Of a stretch of 64,000 nt of DNA, positions 11,192 to 22,960 are shown piece after piece. The notes below the pieces were generated by a model. It was given only the letters and a program-made list of their open reading frames with translations, was not told the origin of the DNA and did no database searches. Within the stretch, counting starts at the first letter, position 1. Each line of letters starts with the position of its first letter. Position numbers and translations under genes: made by a program. Source of the stretch: Ganoderma boninense (lineage: Eukaryota; Basidiomycota; Agaricomycetes; Polyporales; Polyporaceae); NCBI GenBank assembly GCA_002900995.3, contig CM035315.1, positions 1,882,748 through 1,946,747 of the forward strand, read 5' to 3'.

Positions 11192-13373
11192 GGAAAGCAA
11201 TGTGTTCAGGGCAGCGAAGAAAGATGAGAGATGTAAGATGTGCTGCTGGGAGGTTCAAAAGTTGGATGGGCGTTACTGGTGAGCCCTCGAGGGCCATTTA
11301 TACTCGGTACGACGGGTGAAGCAGCGATGTTGTGAGTCACGGCGCAGAGCGCGGGCCCGACATGTATCCATGTGGACTGCGCGCAGAGTCTGGCATACAG
11401 CTGCAGCACCGCGGCCATGGTTTCTAGGTCGGAATACCGTCGCAGCCTAATTCAATGGAGATACAGGCTAGTGCACACAGCCTCGTTGAAAGACGCCGAA
11501 TGATCCAGAACCGAATAGCTGCGGTAGTTGCGCACTACCGCACGACCTAGCCAGAGGTGTACGTGGAGCCTATAGTGGGTGCTACGGTAGGCAGCCTATG
11601 TAATCCAATCGTTCGCAGGGTACCATTCGCAAGCTTGATTTGGCCACAATGACTCAAGGACGGTAACACAAACGAGCGAGATAGATCCGGTACGCATCCG
11701 AAAAGAAGATGAGTCAAGTATGTGTATAGATTAAGCGAGCGTACTCACAGGGCAAGTGCAAAGGTCAATCCAATTCCAGGGTCAATCCGCCGTACTCCAA
11801 TTCAACGCCTAGAGTGCACCCACACGCGGATCAGAGCGTTGCCTTATGCTGGAAGGAGATCGGGGAGGATACGCCATGAAAGTAGGTCGTGCGGCGACAG
11901 TCGCTGTCAATAGCTCGCAGACATATGGTGACCCGAATGTCACGGTGCTGGCTGCTGAGTATGCGTTTCGGAGGGATTCGAGCCCAGAAACGCAGGGACA
12001 AAGATGGAGAAGGTGGCAATGTGCGGTCTAGAAAGGAGAGTGCGAGCCGTCTCAGAGGAGGACCGGATTTTGTGAGCGCACGAGTCGGCTTGAGGGCAGG
12101 AACCTTAGGTCTTTCGGGCAGGAAGGACGATCCGACCTTGCTCCTGTGCCGCAGTAGGCCATCTGGGTCCTGGGAACCTGGCTGTGGACCACCAAGGCCC
12201 GCCCATGTCTCGTAGCTGAGTGACTTGGAGCTGTACCAAAGGGACATCTGCACGATTGATGGGGAGTCAGCTTGACATTGTATTTAGCGATGGAGGCTAA
12301 CCTTGCTCGGAATCACCTAAACATATACAGTGAAGGAGGGAGAATGCCTTACGGTTTCCCAACTTTCTGTGCCACCATGCGGCAAGAGGGACAGGACAAT
12401 CAGAAATGAGAATGTCTCTCTCGACGAGACTCCAGTCATGCCTCTACATGCGGGGACCAAGTACAAGCTTCGTGCGTTTCCCAGCGCTGGCTTGGACTAC
12501 AGGTTGGCCTGTTTTCGCCCTAGTTTGACTGTCTTCGACTCCAAGTTCGAACGTCGACGTAGTAAAGCTATCTTTGAGATGAGAAATTTTCACAATATCA
12601 TACGAGACAAGCATACCAATGTTCGTCACAGACAGCCCCCGCGATATCCAGCCTTATGTATGTGGGCAATCTCCATTGCACTAGTCCACGGTAGGACGGC
12701 GGTGGCAGTATTCAGATGCCCTAGTCAGCGTAGCAGCGATGAGCGAGATGGGAGCCTGAGGCATAATTGGAATAGTACGTGGGCAGATCGAGTATCTCAT
12801 CTGCCATAGAACGTCAGAGAGCGATTTTCAAGGGTTTAAGCAGTCAGTTCGATGGACGAGTGCAAGCTGCGAGGGGCGAGAGCGATTGGGTCCTGGTGAA
12901 TGCGGCAGCTTAAAAGCGCTGAAGCAGGGACCGGCGGCTTCCGAAAGCTTAAGCGCTTAGTCCGATTTGCAATCCGGGCGAAGTGTTTCTGGCAGTGGAT
13001 CGCATTATGATTTACAGCAGCGGCATAGCTGCCCAGACACATCTCTCTTCTTGGGAATACGAGCTGCGGTGTTAACAGCGAAAAGCAGAACAATTGAATT
13101 AGAACGCAGAGTGTGAGCTCCCATTATTAAAATCGTGGTAGCTCCGAGTTCATGCTCAACCTTCTACCGTACTAGTACCGCCGACTTCGTATGATGGTCG
13201 AGCACAAACGAGGTCGTCCAAACGACACCGTTTCGGGCACGCTCGCCTTCGTAGGTCGTGTCAGGCTCGCCGTAGTACGCCGCCAAGGAGACATGGAAGC
13301 ATAAATTAACTAAGTTGTAAACCCAGAAACGACAGGAAGGGAACAGATGCCCATAAAATAACTTAAAAGTGCT
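11192..13373. other. Intergenic region between Argonaute A and the glutaminase gene
   Basis: No gene could be supported. Open frames of 140 residues (minus strand, 11831-12253) and 159 residues (plus strand, 12330-12809) show no recognisable domain and no paralogue in the window. A short perfect hairpin lies at 11520-11542. The last ~280 bases are the likely 3' flank of the glutaminase gene. Confidence 0.5.
11520..11542. repeat. Perfect short hairpin
   Basis: Arms TGCGGTAGT and ACTACCGCA are exact reverse complements (9 bp) around a 5-base loop (TGCGC). It lies about 330 bp upstream of the Argonaute A start. It has no T-tract and no assigned function. Confidence 0.6.
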
Positions 13374-16300
13374 TCACAGCCAGACTCCAGCCAGGACGAT
13401 CGCACCCAGCGTGCAGAGCGAGGCGTACAATATCGACTCTATGCTCCGATGATGAGACAGACCTGAGTTTCCTGGGTTCAGCCCATTCGTGTCGATAGTC
13501 GTGTTCGAGCTGCTGGTCGCGCCAGTGGACCCAGTGCTGTTGCTGCCCTTCGGAGCCTTCGCCAGCGCGAGCTGCGGGCGGCGAGTCAGACGTGAACGAT
13601 AGCACCATGAAGACGACTATCGCACCAGAGCGAGGTGCCCGCCAACGACGGGGCGTGCCTTGAAAGAGTTCGCGACCTGCGTGCCGTCCGTCGTCTGGTA
13701 TAAGTCGCCGAGTGGCTGGTTGTTCTTCCCGTCCGCGACGTAGTTCCGCACGGCCTGGACAAATTGGTCGCGTACGGCTGTCAAAGTCATCGTCCCCGCG
13801 GTCCAGATCTGCCAATCTAACGAACAAAGATAATATGTCTAGCCTCCTGAGTCGAGCGAGGGATCATAATGACGCACCAGACTTGGTGAAGGTGTGCCGA
13901 GTGTCGAGAGGGACCCCGAACGCGTCTAGTATCTGTTAGAAAGGCGAAACTAGGACGGAACATTGTCGAACTTACTGTCTTTTCCGGAATACCAGGCGGT
14001 CTCTGTGAACCAGGAGAGATCATTACTTTTCCTAGCCATGAGCGGAACCAGGGGTACTGACGCATATTGTAGACGGAGGCCGGGAAGAGAGTCGTCCCGA
14101 GAAGCTTGTCGGCGTACAAGTTGTACGTCAGACCCCAGCTGTGATTATGTCAGACGATGGCTAAGCGAAACGAAGAGGAGCGGCAGCAGACCTGTTGCTG
14201 TCCCCGTACTTCATGCGATATATCAGCCTGGGAGAAACGGTGAGAGCTATGGAGAGACCCGATGGACACACCGAGAGCGTCAAGTGGTTGCCGCTTCCAG
14301 ACTGAGCCAGCTTTCGCCACTGCGTAACATACGAAGCTGCGAGGGACTGCAAGAGGTCAGGGTCGAGCCACTTTAGCTCCGCTCGCTTGATATCAAGAGG
14401 CGACGTACGCTGTAATTCGAAGCCCTCGCCTCGTCTCCAGTGAGCATCGCGATCTCCGCCATGGCCCGGATGCCGATGATCCCCTTGATCGCGAGGTTCG
14501 TCTGGTTCGCTAGACTGCCCGCGAAGTCGTCTGTGCTGAGCTGGTTCGCGGGTATCAGCGAGTCCGTGATCAGGAACTGTGTCCACTGGTCGAGCAGGCT
14601 GAACTGTGTGACGAAGTCAGAGTGTTCCTCGTGCGTCCAAAAACTGAGCGTCACGAACGTAGGTCTTGATGAGCGACATGTCTCCAGTCTGCTGGGTGTA
14701 GCTGAGCGCCATGATGAGCATGTTTCCACTCTCTGGATTGATTGTGTCAATACCATAGCGAGGGGACGACATGGTTAAAATTTACCTTCAACAGGCATGT
14801 GTTCGTCCCCGCCTAAAGCTGTCCGTTAGAGCGAAGCATGCCAAGAACGTTCGATATGCATACCATCGTTGTGACCCGTGGCGTTAGGGTAGTGCGCGCC
14901 TGCAAACGAGCCTCAATTTCTCTTCGAAATCCACCACGGAACCAAGAACAAACCCATGTCGTGAACAGAGAACTGGTTCGGGTACTGCCCCGTCGCCTGG
15001 TACTCGAACAGAGGTAAGAGCAGTTGCTTGCCCAGTGCCGGGTTGGTGTACACGAACAGCGGCCACGACGGGTAAATCACGTCCACCGTGTTCACGTTCT
15101 GCATCGGGGTCAGTTCAACGCCTAATGCTGTACTCAGACCGGACCCGAACGTACGCCGTCACTCGAGATCTCTGTCCAGAAACAAACAGGAACACAGTGA
15201 GCACCACACGGGAATCCCGAATGGGTGTGGGTAGGTATATGCGTACCCTTCATGAACATGAGCGTATTCGCCGTGTCGTACGAGCCGTCGCTGTTCTTCG
15301 AGACCGTGATCTCCGTCGCGCCGAAGCCCTGCCGGATGGACAGTGCGACGACGGACGCGTAGTCCGCGGATATCTTCGTCGCGTCGGCCTTGACCTGCGC
15401 GTCGAACGCCTTCGCGCGCGCGACCGCGTTCGTGTAGTCGCCGAGGAACGTCGAGATCTACACCCCCAAATACGCCGTCAGCTCGCTGATTTCCCCACCT
15501 CCACCCCCAAGACCCGAAGAGATCGACGTACCGCGTCACCGATGGTGGCGAAGCGCGTCCAGAAGAACGAGCTGCGCGCTTGGACGCCGCCGTTCAGGAT
15601 GACGTACTGGACGACGGGATCGCGGACGTGGCCGATCGAGTAGATGACTGGGCTCGTGGCGGACGTGACGGTGCCGAGATCATGCGCGAAGGCGAAGACG
15701 GGCCAGCGGTCGCTGACCGCGCGGAAGGCCGTGTCTTGGGTGTTCGCGAGTGTGCCGTTCGCGGCGAACTGGGCGCGGACGACGACGTCCTCGCCGGTCT
15801 GGTATGTGGCACCAGCGGTCTGAAAATGGAGGACCTAAGTCGATGCGTGGGTAGATTGCGGCGATCAGGCTTACGTTGAAAGTAGAGTGGAAGGCGGAAC
15901 CCTCTGGGGTTAGGTCAGTCAACATGTGCGGCAACTAAGACGCCTTAGAAACATACGTTGAATGCGATCGTTGATCTCAGAGAATGCAATGGGGTTCGCA
16001 AGCTTCACTTCATGTGTGAGGACGTCGCCGGTCGTTGTGTTCCAGTTGGCGATGAGGCTGTTGTCGCCACTGATCCATTCGGCACTAATATCTGCATACA
16101 CTTGGACCGTATGTGACTTGCCGTCGTTGGACTCTGCGGAAATGGAGTAATAAGAGAGAGGAAGGGACTGGTTGACGAAGTCCGAAGGCTGTCAGGTTCG
16201 GATGAGCTCACACTCCTGCAGATGAAGCACTCCGATTACCTCGACGGGGCTCAGGAAGGTAATCGTCAGATCCACGGGGCCCGCTGCCATTACGAACACG

Positions 16301-16727
16301 CTCTGTGTGGAAGTGAACTATCCAGCTTATGAGTGTTGCCCGGGAGTTCTGGATGCAGTACAAATCTCACCTGCAAGCTTTTCTGCGTAGCTTTGCTCAA
16401 GTTGACGTTGGGGACGCCAGGAGTTCCCATCCAGACGTATGTCTGGCCATCGACCTTCGCCAGACCCGCCCATCCTAGGATCTGCAGAAGTGTCAATAAC
16501 CGCATGCTACGTGTGAAGTGTCTGAAGCTTACAGAACCAGTCCAAAAAGTGGGCCATGCATCGTTTAGCGCTGTTCCAGCTCCTTGGGGTAGCCACGCCG
16601 AAAGATAAGGAGATCGAACGGCTAAAGGAACAGCGGCGGGGTTGAAAGGATCGACAGACCAGGTCACAGCACCCAGAGCAGTAACCGCATGGCAAAGAAG
16701 GAGGAAAGCTGCAGCAGAGAAACGCAT
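13374..16727 (-). CDS. Secreted or surface-anchored glutaminase A-like protein (DUF4964/5127/4965/1793 family)
   Basis: The gene is multi-exon. The ATG at 16725-16727 opens a signal peptide (MRFSAAAFLLLCHAVTALG), then VDPFNPAAVPLAVRSPYLSA, the usual mature start of fungal glutaminase A proteins. Further signatures follow in order: KVDGQTYVWMGTPG; SISAESNDGKSHTVQVYADI; SPVIYSIGHVRDPVVQY; VVALSIRQGFGATEI; the block around YPSWPLFVYTNPALG; HYPNATGHNDG; TQQTGDMSLIKTY; SLANQTNLAIKGIIGI; TYNLYADKLLG; and DWQIWTAGTM. Relatives hydrolyse extracellular L-glutamine to glutamate. The C-terminus is a Ser/Thr/Asn-rich linker, then a hydrophobic terminal segment (SILYASLCTLGAIVLAGVWL), suggesting a GPI anchor or tail anchor. 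The last intron is 58 bp (about 13572-13629). It is divergent to MFS 2. I did not fix every exon border. Confidence 0.8.
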
Positions 16728-18006
16728 GAAAGCTGGAGGAGGGCAGCGCACAACGACACGGTCGTTGTCAAGGTCTGCTCCGTGAGAGAGCACTAATTTC
16801 CATCAGTTATACAAGCCGGCTGGGCTGCGATCAGAGAACCTCACCTGCGAGGGATGGTACTTAGTTGACTATGGGTGTGAACCAGCGGCGTCAAGTGCCT
16901 CTGCCTCGTGGAAACACCATTGAGCGCGGCACTGCAGCATGATCAGAGAGAAAAATTCTCACAAGCGGGTAAGAAACAAGCCTAATGCTTATAAACGAGG
17001 GTGAGATGCCTGAAGACTAGCAAAACAGTCCTGAATGCGTGTCCTCAGGCTCGAACAGCAACCAGCCTGCAGGCCCTGTGAGACTTCCGTCATGACTCAT
17101 GTCAGCCCGCATATGACCCCGTAGAACGAGAGATGTACCTCAGTTGACCGCTGCTCTACAATCTGGCTTGATAAGCAGGGTGTGAGCTCTCAGATCCAGG
17201 GACAGATATTGGGTGCACGGTGGAGGATGAGTTTCGTCACGGTCGTGGTCGTGGGGAGAGATCTGGAGCTATGCGGATTATGATACTGTTCCTCAAGTGT
17301 GGGTTGCCATCAAGGAGCTCGGCCCGAGCGAGACGCAGGAAGGCCGACATTGACAAAATGACGAGGAGTTTCAGAGAGAAGACAACGACAACGCGCCATC
17401 ACCCCCTTTGATCAACGCCGCGGCGTTCTGCGGCGTTGCGTTGAACGTAGCGCCCATCCCTCACCCTACCTCGGCCAAAGCCGGCTGCCACGTTGAGCTT
17501 AACGCTCGAGTAGCTAACCTCGTCTGCAAGGAAGTCGACTGCCTTCTCCCACCTATCGATAATTATGTGTTCCCTCGCTGCCCATCTAGTCGTATCGGAA
17601 ACATGCCTTTGCCCCACTAGAACAAGCAGGCGAACTCATGGTCCACGATTCTCACCGGTTCATGAATATCGTGGGCAACAAGGATATGTTGGGTTGCGGC
17701 CGCCAGTGGGTCTTTGAATGCCCACATTCCTCAAAAAAGCGGAATTGACCCCAACAGTGCATCAAAGGTGAGGGTTCAAAGTGCGGTCTTTGCGCGATGA
17801 AGTCTCTCACACCGTGTTGCACTTCGAGGCTAGTCACGCTGTAGTGTGGCAGCTGTGGCGGCTTAAGGAAACTCTCTTGCGGAAAGATGACTTTGAGTTC
17901 ATCAAGTGACCTTCGTGCGACCGGCGTTCGCAATGCCAGTGTCAGTATTTGAGGCCCCTGGTGGTCTAGTATTCACGGACCTGTCCGATATCCCTCCCCT
18001 TCCACC
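16728..18006. other. Divergent intergenic region, glutaminase and MFS 2
   Basis: This 1.28-kb stretch lies between two divergently transcribed genes and should contain both promoters. I see no supported gene; the small open frames between 17.2 and 17.9 kb have no domain or splice support. Confidence 0.5.
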
Positions 18007-20249
18007 ATGCTGGACGACAAAGCCATAAGCGCTACGATCGAGGAGCTCTCGACGCATGACAGCCCCCTCACCGAGCGTTCTCCCTTGGAGGAAGAAAGAC
18101 GTTTGGTCAGGCGGTTGGACATGCGGCTTATGCCTGTCCTCTGTGCCCTCTACCTGTTTGCTTGTGAGTAGTCGAGACTTGCTTGCACCAGCCGCGACGC
18201 TGACGACAGATGCCTCCTGAGACCTGGACAGGATCAACTTGGGGAACGCCCGGCTTCAAGGACTCCCTCAGGACGTCCTACACGGAGACCCGACCGGTGT
18301 CCTGTTCGACTGGGTGAACTCTGCGTTCTATTTCTCCTATGTGCGCATTTTCTCCCTCACCACCGTCGCTATATGTGCCCAACCCAATCCCTTGACAGGT
18401 GCTATGCCCCGTTCCCGCTATCCTGCTCTTCAAGCTCTGCCCGCCACGCAGGTGGTACGGCTTCGCGGCCCTCGGCTGGGGACTTTGTTCGGTGCTCATG
18501 GGACGTCTGACCCCACCGCCCCTTCTCACGTCAACCTATATCTGACACCTCTCGTGCCACAGGCGACCGTTTTTAACTTTGCTGGGCTCCTCGTCGTCCG
18601 TGTCTTCCTCGGGATCTTTGAAGCGGCTGCCTCCCCAGGCGTAGCCTTATACCTATGTATGGTGATCGATTCGAGGGTCGGCAATGGGCACGGCGCATCA
18701 TCGCTCACACGCATTACCCCGCACATTACAGCGCTGTTCTACACCCGCGACGAGATCGGGCTGCGCATCGCCATATACAATGGCGTCGCGGCTGTGGCGG
18801 GGGCGTTCGGCGGGCTCCTAGCCTTCGGCATCCAGAACGCGCATGCCGGCATACCCTCCTGGAAGTTGCTGTTCATCATCGAAGGCGTGCCGTCAGTCCT
18901 GCTCGGCTTCGTCGCTTTCTCTTTCCTGCCAAACCGCCCCGAAGAGACATCCATATTCAACGAGCATGAACGCAAGATCGCTGTCGAACGCGCCAACCGG
19001 CGCACCACGGCGGATGTGGGACGAGTGCTTCAGCGAAGTACGTGGACCACCTGGATGTCATTTTGACGTTGCATTCATGCGGGAGACAGAGCATATAGTG
19101 GCAGCATTCATGGACTGGAAGGTGCGCCTCGATTCAACTAGTCGACTATGGGCCCAAGGTCACCCGTATGTCAGGTATATGCCGCAGGAGTCATGTACTT
19201 CGCGTCCAATTGCGCATTCGGGTCTATTTCTGCGTTCCTACCCACGATTATCACAACATTCGGGTTCAGTACGTTTTTCATACACTTGCTGGCACCCACA
19301 CATCTCACCGTTTCCGGTACATTCAGGCAACGCAATCGCACAGCTGTTGACTGTCCCTCCATACGCCGTCGCAGCACTCGTCCTCGGTATATTTCAATAC
19401 TCTTCGACAGGCTGCGCGACCGTGGGTCGTTTGCCATTGCCTCAAGCGTTCTAGGAGCGGTCGGATATGCGTATAGCTAACTTTCAAAGCAGCCCCTTGC
19501 GGCGCGCTAGTACGCGCTGAGGCTAATGTATGCTTGGAATTTTGACTGCAGGCTCCTCCTCGCCATCCCCTCCAACATCCACGTCCGCTACTTCGCCACC
19601 TTCTGCGTCACGAGCGGGACATACGGGATGAACGGCGCGATCGCCGCGTGGCGTACGTCCTTCTACTGGCACTCAGGTCGCAGAGGACAAAACACAAGTA
19701 ACCGATGTTCCAGTCACGGACAACTTGGGGTCGGAAACGAAGAAGGCGACAGGACTCCCTCTCTTCCAAGCCATTGGCCAGTGCGGCGCCGTTTTGGGTT
19801 CGCATTTGTACCCCCTGACTGAGGGTCCACACTATAGGTTCGGTTCTCTCCCGCTTCGATAATTGTGCTTTCTAAACTTACTCCATATGGCGCTTGCAGA
19901 AAGGGCTTCGCGGTGAATTGTGGTCTGGACATCATGGCGGCGGTTGTGGCGGTGATACTTACGGTGCGTCAAACACTTCCAGGGTCTTGTTTCTATTCTG
20001 TAACTGACGATCATTTGATGTGTATGTTACGACATCCCGGGCGCAGACCGCCTACCGCCGCGAGAATAGGCGTCGAGACACGCAGTACGGCAAACCACTG
20101 CCCGATGCTCCAGTGGACACCACCGAACTAGCTGACAAGGTACTCATTTTTGCACTTTTTGTGGTGCATTTTCCGATGCCAGCGACACTGACTTCTCCGT
20201 GATCTTTGTACACCGATCTCAGGCTCCCGCATTCCGATACACGCCCTAA
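18007..20249 (+). CDS. MFS transporter 2, DAL5/allantoate permease type, one frame shift
   Basis: Same family and splice pattern as MFS 1. The start at 18007 gives an acidic N-terminus ending EEERRLVRRLDMRLMPVLCA, then after the first intron YLDRINLGNARLQGL. The exon at about 18731-19036 carries TRDEIGLRIA, VAGAFGGLLAFG, IIEGVPSVLLGF and the NRPEET loop. Later exons give YAAGVMYFASNCAFGS, LPTIITTFGF and LTVPPYAVAAL, then NLGSETKKATGLPLF, and end in APAFRYTP at 20247-20249. Near 19406 one G appears to be missing: the frame runs off as STGCATVG, whereas the adjacent frame gives the expected SDRLRDRGSFAIAS loop. The protein is probably a plasma-membrane carboxylate or vitamin symporter; substrate unknown. 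It is followed on the same strand by DUF6533 protein A. Confidence 0.8.
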
Positions 20250-21023
20250 GAGCGTCAAATGATTTCTATTGGGACATTGCTCTCGCGCGCGCCATGGGCG
20301 CATTAGTATTCCAGTTTCATCTTCAACGCACTATGCGATCGCGAACGCGAAAGAGGGCTTAGCGTCAGCGAATCGAGATGCTAGACACGGACCAGGTGAT
20401 CTTCATGCGGCGGGCAGGCTGTGCCATCGCGCATCATGATTTACCTCACGTTTCACTACCGCTGGACATCATGCACCGCCTTCTCTCGACGCTAGATGTC
20501 TTCTATAACTGACGGTCGGTATGCTGGCAATGGAATCCATGCCCACGTTTATTCGTGTCTGTGCTCTTCCCCTCGGAGGCTTTGCATTGCTGTGTATAGG
20601 TCGTTGTAGATACATCAATGCATGACGAAGGTACGCACGGATCAAAGCCATTAGCAGGTTGTGTAATTTTCATGCCCACGTTCTTTCCATTTGTAGAAAG
20701 CCGACGATAGAATTCAGGACGAATGCTCCACAGCCTGTCTCCCAAGCCAAGACAACTTCTCACGAATATTTGTCTTCGAGATACCGCCATCCGACTATTG
20801 TGGTTTACTTGATCTTCCTAACAACGGAAAGATGCACGCTGCTTCCCGTTCAACGGGCCATGAATGGAATACATCCGTGGTATAACGATGAAAGTTGGTA
20901 CCTGGGACTGGCCATTATAAGGCGATGGGGCCTGGAGCTCCAGTATTCATCCCGTCCATCTTTGTTACGGGCTCCCTGCTTCCTTCGCTGGCCGAGTCTG
21001 TGTTCATATTCTTCCTTACCATA
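20250..21023. other. Intergenic region between MFS 2 and DUF6533 A
   Basis: No gene is supported. The stretch between the two tandem genes presumably holds the DUF6533 A promoter. Upstream of 21024 the frame stays open into a hydrophobic run, so an earlier start cannot be excluded. Confidence 0.4.
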
Positions 21024-22784
21024 ATGTCGTATGACCCACAAGTCGTCGCATACTTTGATAACTTGTAGGCGTCTCGTTTTGTGCTGATTCAGATCTCGCG
21101 CACTCTCCATTGACTTCTTCCCAGGTTCACGAATACCAGATGCGCATTCGCCGCACTGAGTGAGTCTATGTCACCTTCCTTGTCAGTATATGTATGCGTG
21201 TCCAACTTGCTGACATGCCGTATTTCTTACAGCCCTTTTGACTTTTGAATATGCCTTCAACTTTCACCGAGAGGTCGACTTGTTCTGGAAACGAAAGCTT
21301 TCGGGAGCCTCCGTCCTATTTTTCTTCGCCAGATATACCCCTCTCCTGGCGTATCTGATTGCCGACGTGCAGTTCGCACCCATGTTGGACACCGTATGTG
21401 GCTCGCCATTCACATTATCCCTTCATAGCTAACATTCTCTTGTGTTTTTCATTGAAGAGGTACGCGCTTCAGACTGTATATGGATGACTTGTGGGGAGCT
21501 GAGGGTTGAGCCTTTGCTGGACAGCTGCTCCGCCGCGGTGTACGCATCTCTTGTCCTCTCTGGCTTTCAATACGTGCCATGGGCCGGTAAGTACAGTCCC
21601 CCGCATTGACGCCCTGAGCTTGCGTCTGATGTCATGTTTCGTTTCAGCGTTCTCCGCACTACGAGCGCTCGCGTTAAGCGGTCGAAACTGGCCACTGGCC
21701 ATCGTCATATTCCTCCTTTCATCGGTTCCAGTCGGGCTTAACTATGTGCGGAAAATGTGCTTTTTGGCGCCATATTCTGGGCTGACGCTCTTCACCTAGT
21801 CCAAGTTCCGCGGACTGCAACCTTTTAACGATGAGACTACTGGATGCGGGTACCTGATAAACGGTTTTCCGCCGGAACTAGTCCACAAGTACGCCTTCAC
21901 AAGTTTGACATTACTTTTTCCTTTCACTGATGTCCTGCAAGACGTAGGACATGTTCGTGTACCTAGACAGACAGACGAGTTGACGATACTCCCAGTGACA
22001 GTCGCTTCACGATTGTCCTTGATCTTAGCGGACCTCCTTGTGGCGATCGTGACATGGTGGTCAACATACAAGACCAGCAAACTGACTCGCGGGCTCAAAG
22101 GCTTCGAACAAAACGCCCTTTCGAGGGTGATGCTCCGAGATGGTGAGAAACGAGAGTCATATGCGATGAAACCAGAGCTGACACCGAATGCCAGGATCCA
22201 TATACTTCGTGTAAGCCAGCCGTTCGACCGGATCTGTGCAGGTGGATGAACTGACGACTATGCGCAGTGTCCTGGTGGTGCTGAATCTCCTTCATCTTAT
22301 ATTCACAAGCACGAATGTGAGTGCCGCCGCTGGACCTATTGCATCACCACCTCCAGTAAACTTGAACACGCTTCCGGAACAGATCGCTGTCTCGCGAAGC
22401 TTTGGTAGTTTCCTCCCCCTCTTCACGGAGCCGTACGCATACATCTTGTTCCGCCGTACTATTGGAGTCCTCGTGTTGACTGTGGTCATTATTAGGCTCA
22501 CCGGCGTCCTCGTCGTGCGTTTTCTTCTCAACTTGCAAGCTGCCAACAGAAGGACTACGTACTCGCAGTCGTCCCCTTCGCCAATCATTGGAGATCAGTC
22601 CCTCCAGTTCGCTGGAGTGTTAGAATCTCTCGGTGGACCTCTGGCGATAGGTGACGAGAACGCTGAACAGCAACACGATCCTACATCGCTTGAGCCTTGT
22701 GATGAGCGCGCAATTCAGGAGGCGAGGTTGGATCTGGAGAGAGGAGGGCGGAAGTCCCAATGTTTATCAGATGTTTCCGTATGA
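21024..22784 (+). CDS. DUF6533-type multi-span membrane protein A
   Basis: Predicted basidiomycete integral membrane protein of unknown function. A short first exon (MSYDPQVVAYFDNL) is followed by the DUF6533 core, TFEYAFNFHREVDLFWKRKL (acidic residue after TM1, then aromatic and basic), and a hydrophobic segment beginning VLFFFARYTPLLAYL. Further exons supply TM segments around AFSALRALAL and LAIVIFLLSSVPVGLNYV, and SRLSLILADLLVAIVTWW. A last exon from 22266 carries TM segments (VLVVLNLLHLIFTST; LVLTVVIIRLTGVLVV) and a polar, acidic cytosolic tail ending CLSDVSV. Exon borders were only partly resolved. It stands in tandem with MFS 2 and converges with HET-C, whose stop lies 176 bp away. The three other DUF6533 genes in the window are closer to one another than to this one. 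Confidence 0.65.
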
Positions 22785-22910
22785 GGCTGTCATGTTCTCT
22801 GTCGTGCATCCCACGTACCATAACGTATCTTGCTTCGATCTGAACTGTATTGCAACTCGAAGGACAACAATCCGTGGTATTACAACAAATGAACTTCGAT
22901 TTAAGTCCAT

Positions 22911-22955
22911 CACAATTCACAATTCACAATTCACAATTCACAATTCACAACAATT
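22911..22955. repeat. 7-bp tandem repeat (ACAATTC)n
   Basis: About six near-perfect copies of ACAATTC sit in the 176-bp gap between the converging 3' ends of DUF6533 A and HET-C. It is a simple microsatellite, probably within a 3' UTR. Confidence 0.85.
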
Positions 22956-22960
22956 CCATG

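Noticed and set aside
12330..12809. 159-residue plus-strand open frame upstream of the glutaminase 3' end
   Set aside because: No recognisable domain, no splice or neighbour support, and unremarkable composition.
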